NCBI RefSeq assembly: GCF_003369915.1
Contig: NC_046673.1
Location: 13,562,001-13,626,000, forward strand
DNA from: Drosophila miranda
Lineage: Eukaryota > Arthropoda > Insecta > Diptera > Drosophilidae
Length of the DNA: 64,000 nucleotides
Direction of reading: 5' to 3'
Below the pieces are notes generated by a model. That model saw only the letters and a list, made by a program, of their open reading frames with translations. It had not been told where the DNA came from and ran no database searches. Positions 63,396 through 64,000 of the stretch are shown one piece after another; within the stretch, counting starts at the first letter, position 1, and every line of letters begins with the position of its first letter. A program made the translations under genes and the position numbers.

Positions 63396-63973
63396 ATGGA
63401 ACCTACACCTACACAAAATATTGTACGTGAGCCAATAATAAATTAACAAAATATTTTTTCTCCAATTAATTTACAGCAGCGCACTACTGCCGAGTATTCC
63501 AAGCACGAGCAAAATGTTGTTGAATGTTTGCTAAAAACTGTTTTCATGTAAATATGATGATTTTAGCAGAATAGATTAATTAATAAACAAACAAATATAT
63601 ATGGCTGTATCATCGAAAAGAAACGGCTTTAAATTGACAAATAAATGTTGATTTCAGTCTCTTAAACTCTTACCGTATTCCATAATTGGGGCGAATAATA
63701 TAAATTAACTCTGCTGTACGACTATATTTAGTGCATAATTTTTTCGGTTACAAAAATACAAAAATGATTTTTCACGCTGCCAGGTTTAAAGTTCAAATAA
63801 TGATAATATTCGGATCTACTCCTACGTGTGTACAAATAATCACATGCCTGGCAGAAATCACAAAATTTCTTTACGAAATCACAAGTATTCTGCCATCGGG
63901 TATTTTTGTGTTTGCCTTAGCTCGACATTCAGATAAACCGAACCAAATGTTGGGCATTTTGCGAAGCTTGCAA
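63396..63973 (+). CDS. Unidentified gene, 5' exons only (runs off the window)
   Basis: I do not recognise this gene. Three exons join in phase: 63396-63422 (MEPTPTQNI), 63477-63547 (QRTTAEYSKHEQNVVECLL plus KTVF) and 63784-63973, which ends in a strong donor (CAA|GTAAGT). They give 96 residues without a stop, and the gene continues right of the window. The third exon codes FKVQIMIIFGSTPTCV, then ITCLAEITKFLYEITSIL, PSGIFVFALARHSDKPNQML and GILRSLQ, a hydrophobic, probably helical and sheet-forming sequence without clear transmembrane helices. The second acceptor is a tandem CAGCAG, so one Gln may vary. Support comes from good splice sites with consistent phases (0, then 2) rather than from homology. 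It is divergent from the desaturase. Confidence 0.55.
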
Positions 63974-64000
63974 GTAAGTTCTCACAAAAAGTGAATAGAC

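Overview
This window looks like a gene-dense piece of the X chromosome (Muller element A) of a Drosophila. The exon/intron style, the short phased introns, the Drosophila core-promoter motifs and many CATA/TATG microsatellites support this. The gene set (TH1, Fur2, nonA, a Mucin-14A-like gene, PIG-Q, U2af50, small wing) matches my memory of D. melanogaster 14B-14C. The protein differences, the microsatellites and an INE-1-like element suggest an obscura-group species. The species call is inference.

Layout: (1) 1-1348, + strand, 3' exons of TH1 (NELF-C/D). (2) 2410-3379, - strand, a TRIC-type intracellular cation channel. (3) 6978-8353, + strand, a four-exon gene I do not recognise, with a basic N-terminus and a cysteine-rich C-terminal tail. 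(4) 9929-17413, - strand, Fur2, a furin-type proprotein convertase whose 14 coding exons I could join in phase, plus a probable 5' UTR exon near 19.5 kb. (5) 17.4-26.9 kb, a gene-poor, microsatellite-rich stretch. (6) 26942-32987, - strand, nonA, with a compact housekeeping promoter at about 33.1 kb. (7) 33.4-34.7 kb, an INE-1-like remnant and an AT-rich minisatellite. (8) 35252-48687, - strand, a giant secreted repeat protein, probably the Mucin 14A counterpart. (9) 48859-50767, - strand, PIG-Q, eight exons. (10) 51478-53502, + strand, U2af50. (11) 55457-60030, - strand, small wing (PLC-gamma). (12) 61802-63075, - strand, an acyl-CoA delta-9 desaturase. (13) 63396-beyond 63973, + strand, the 5' part of an unidentified gene.

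The most striking object is the repeat protein. A 12.7 kb exon without a stop holds about sixty 186-bp (62-codon) units, arranged in two-, three- and four-unit higher-order blocks. The open frame lacks a signal peptide. I found a separate 108-bp exon 629 bp upstream that encodes a clean signal peptide and joins in phase, giving a predicted secreted protein of about 4,268 residues.

The neighbours do not form one pathway. Several are housekeeping genes: transcription elongation (TH1), splicing (U2af50), nuclear RNA binding (nonA) and GPI-anchor synthesis (PIG-Q). The others act in receptor signalling (sl), secretory processing (Fur2), ER ion balance (TRIC) and lipid desaturation. Divergent gene pairs (TRIC/6978 gene, PIG-Q/U2af50, desaturase/63396 gene) probably share short promoter regions. 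All exon joins were worked out by hand from splice consensus and reading phase, with homology judged from memory; no searches were run.
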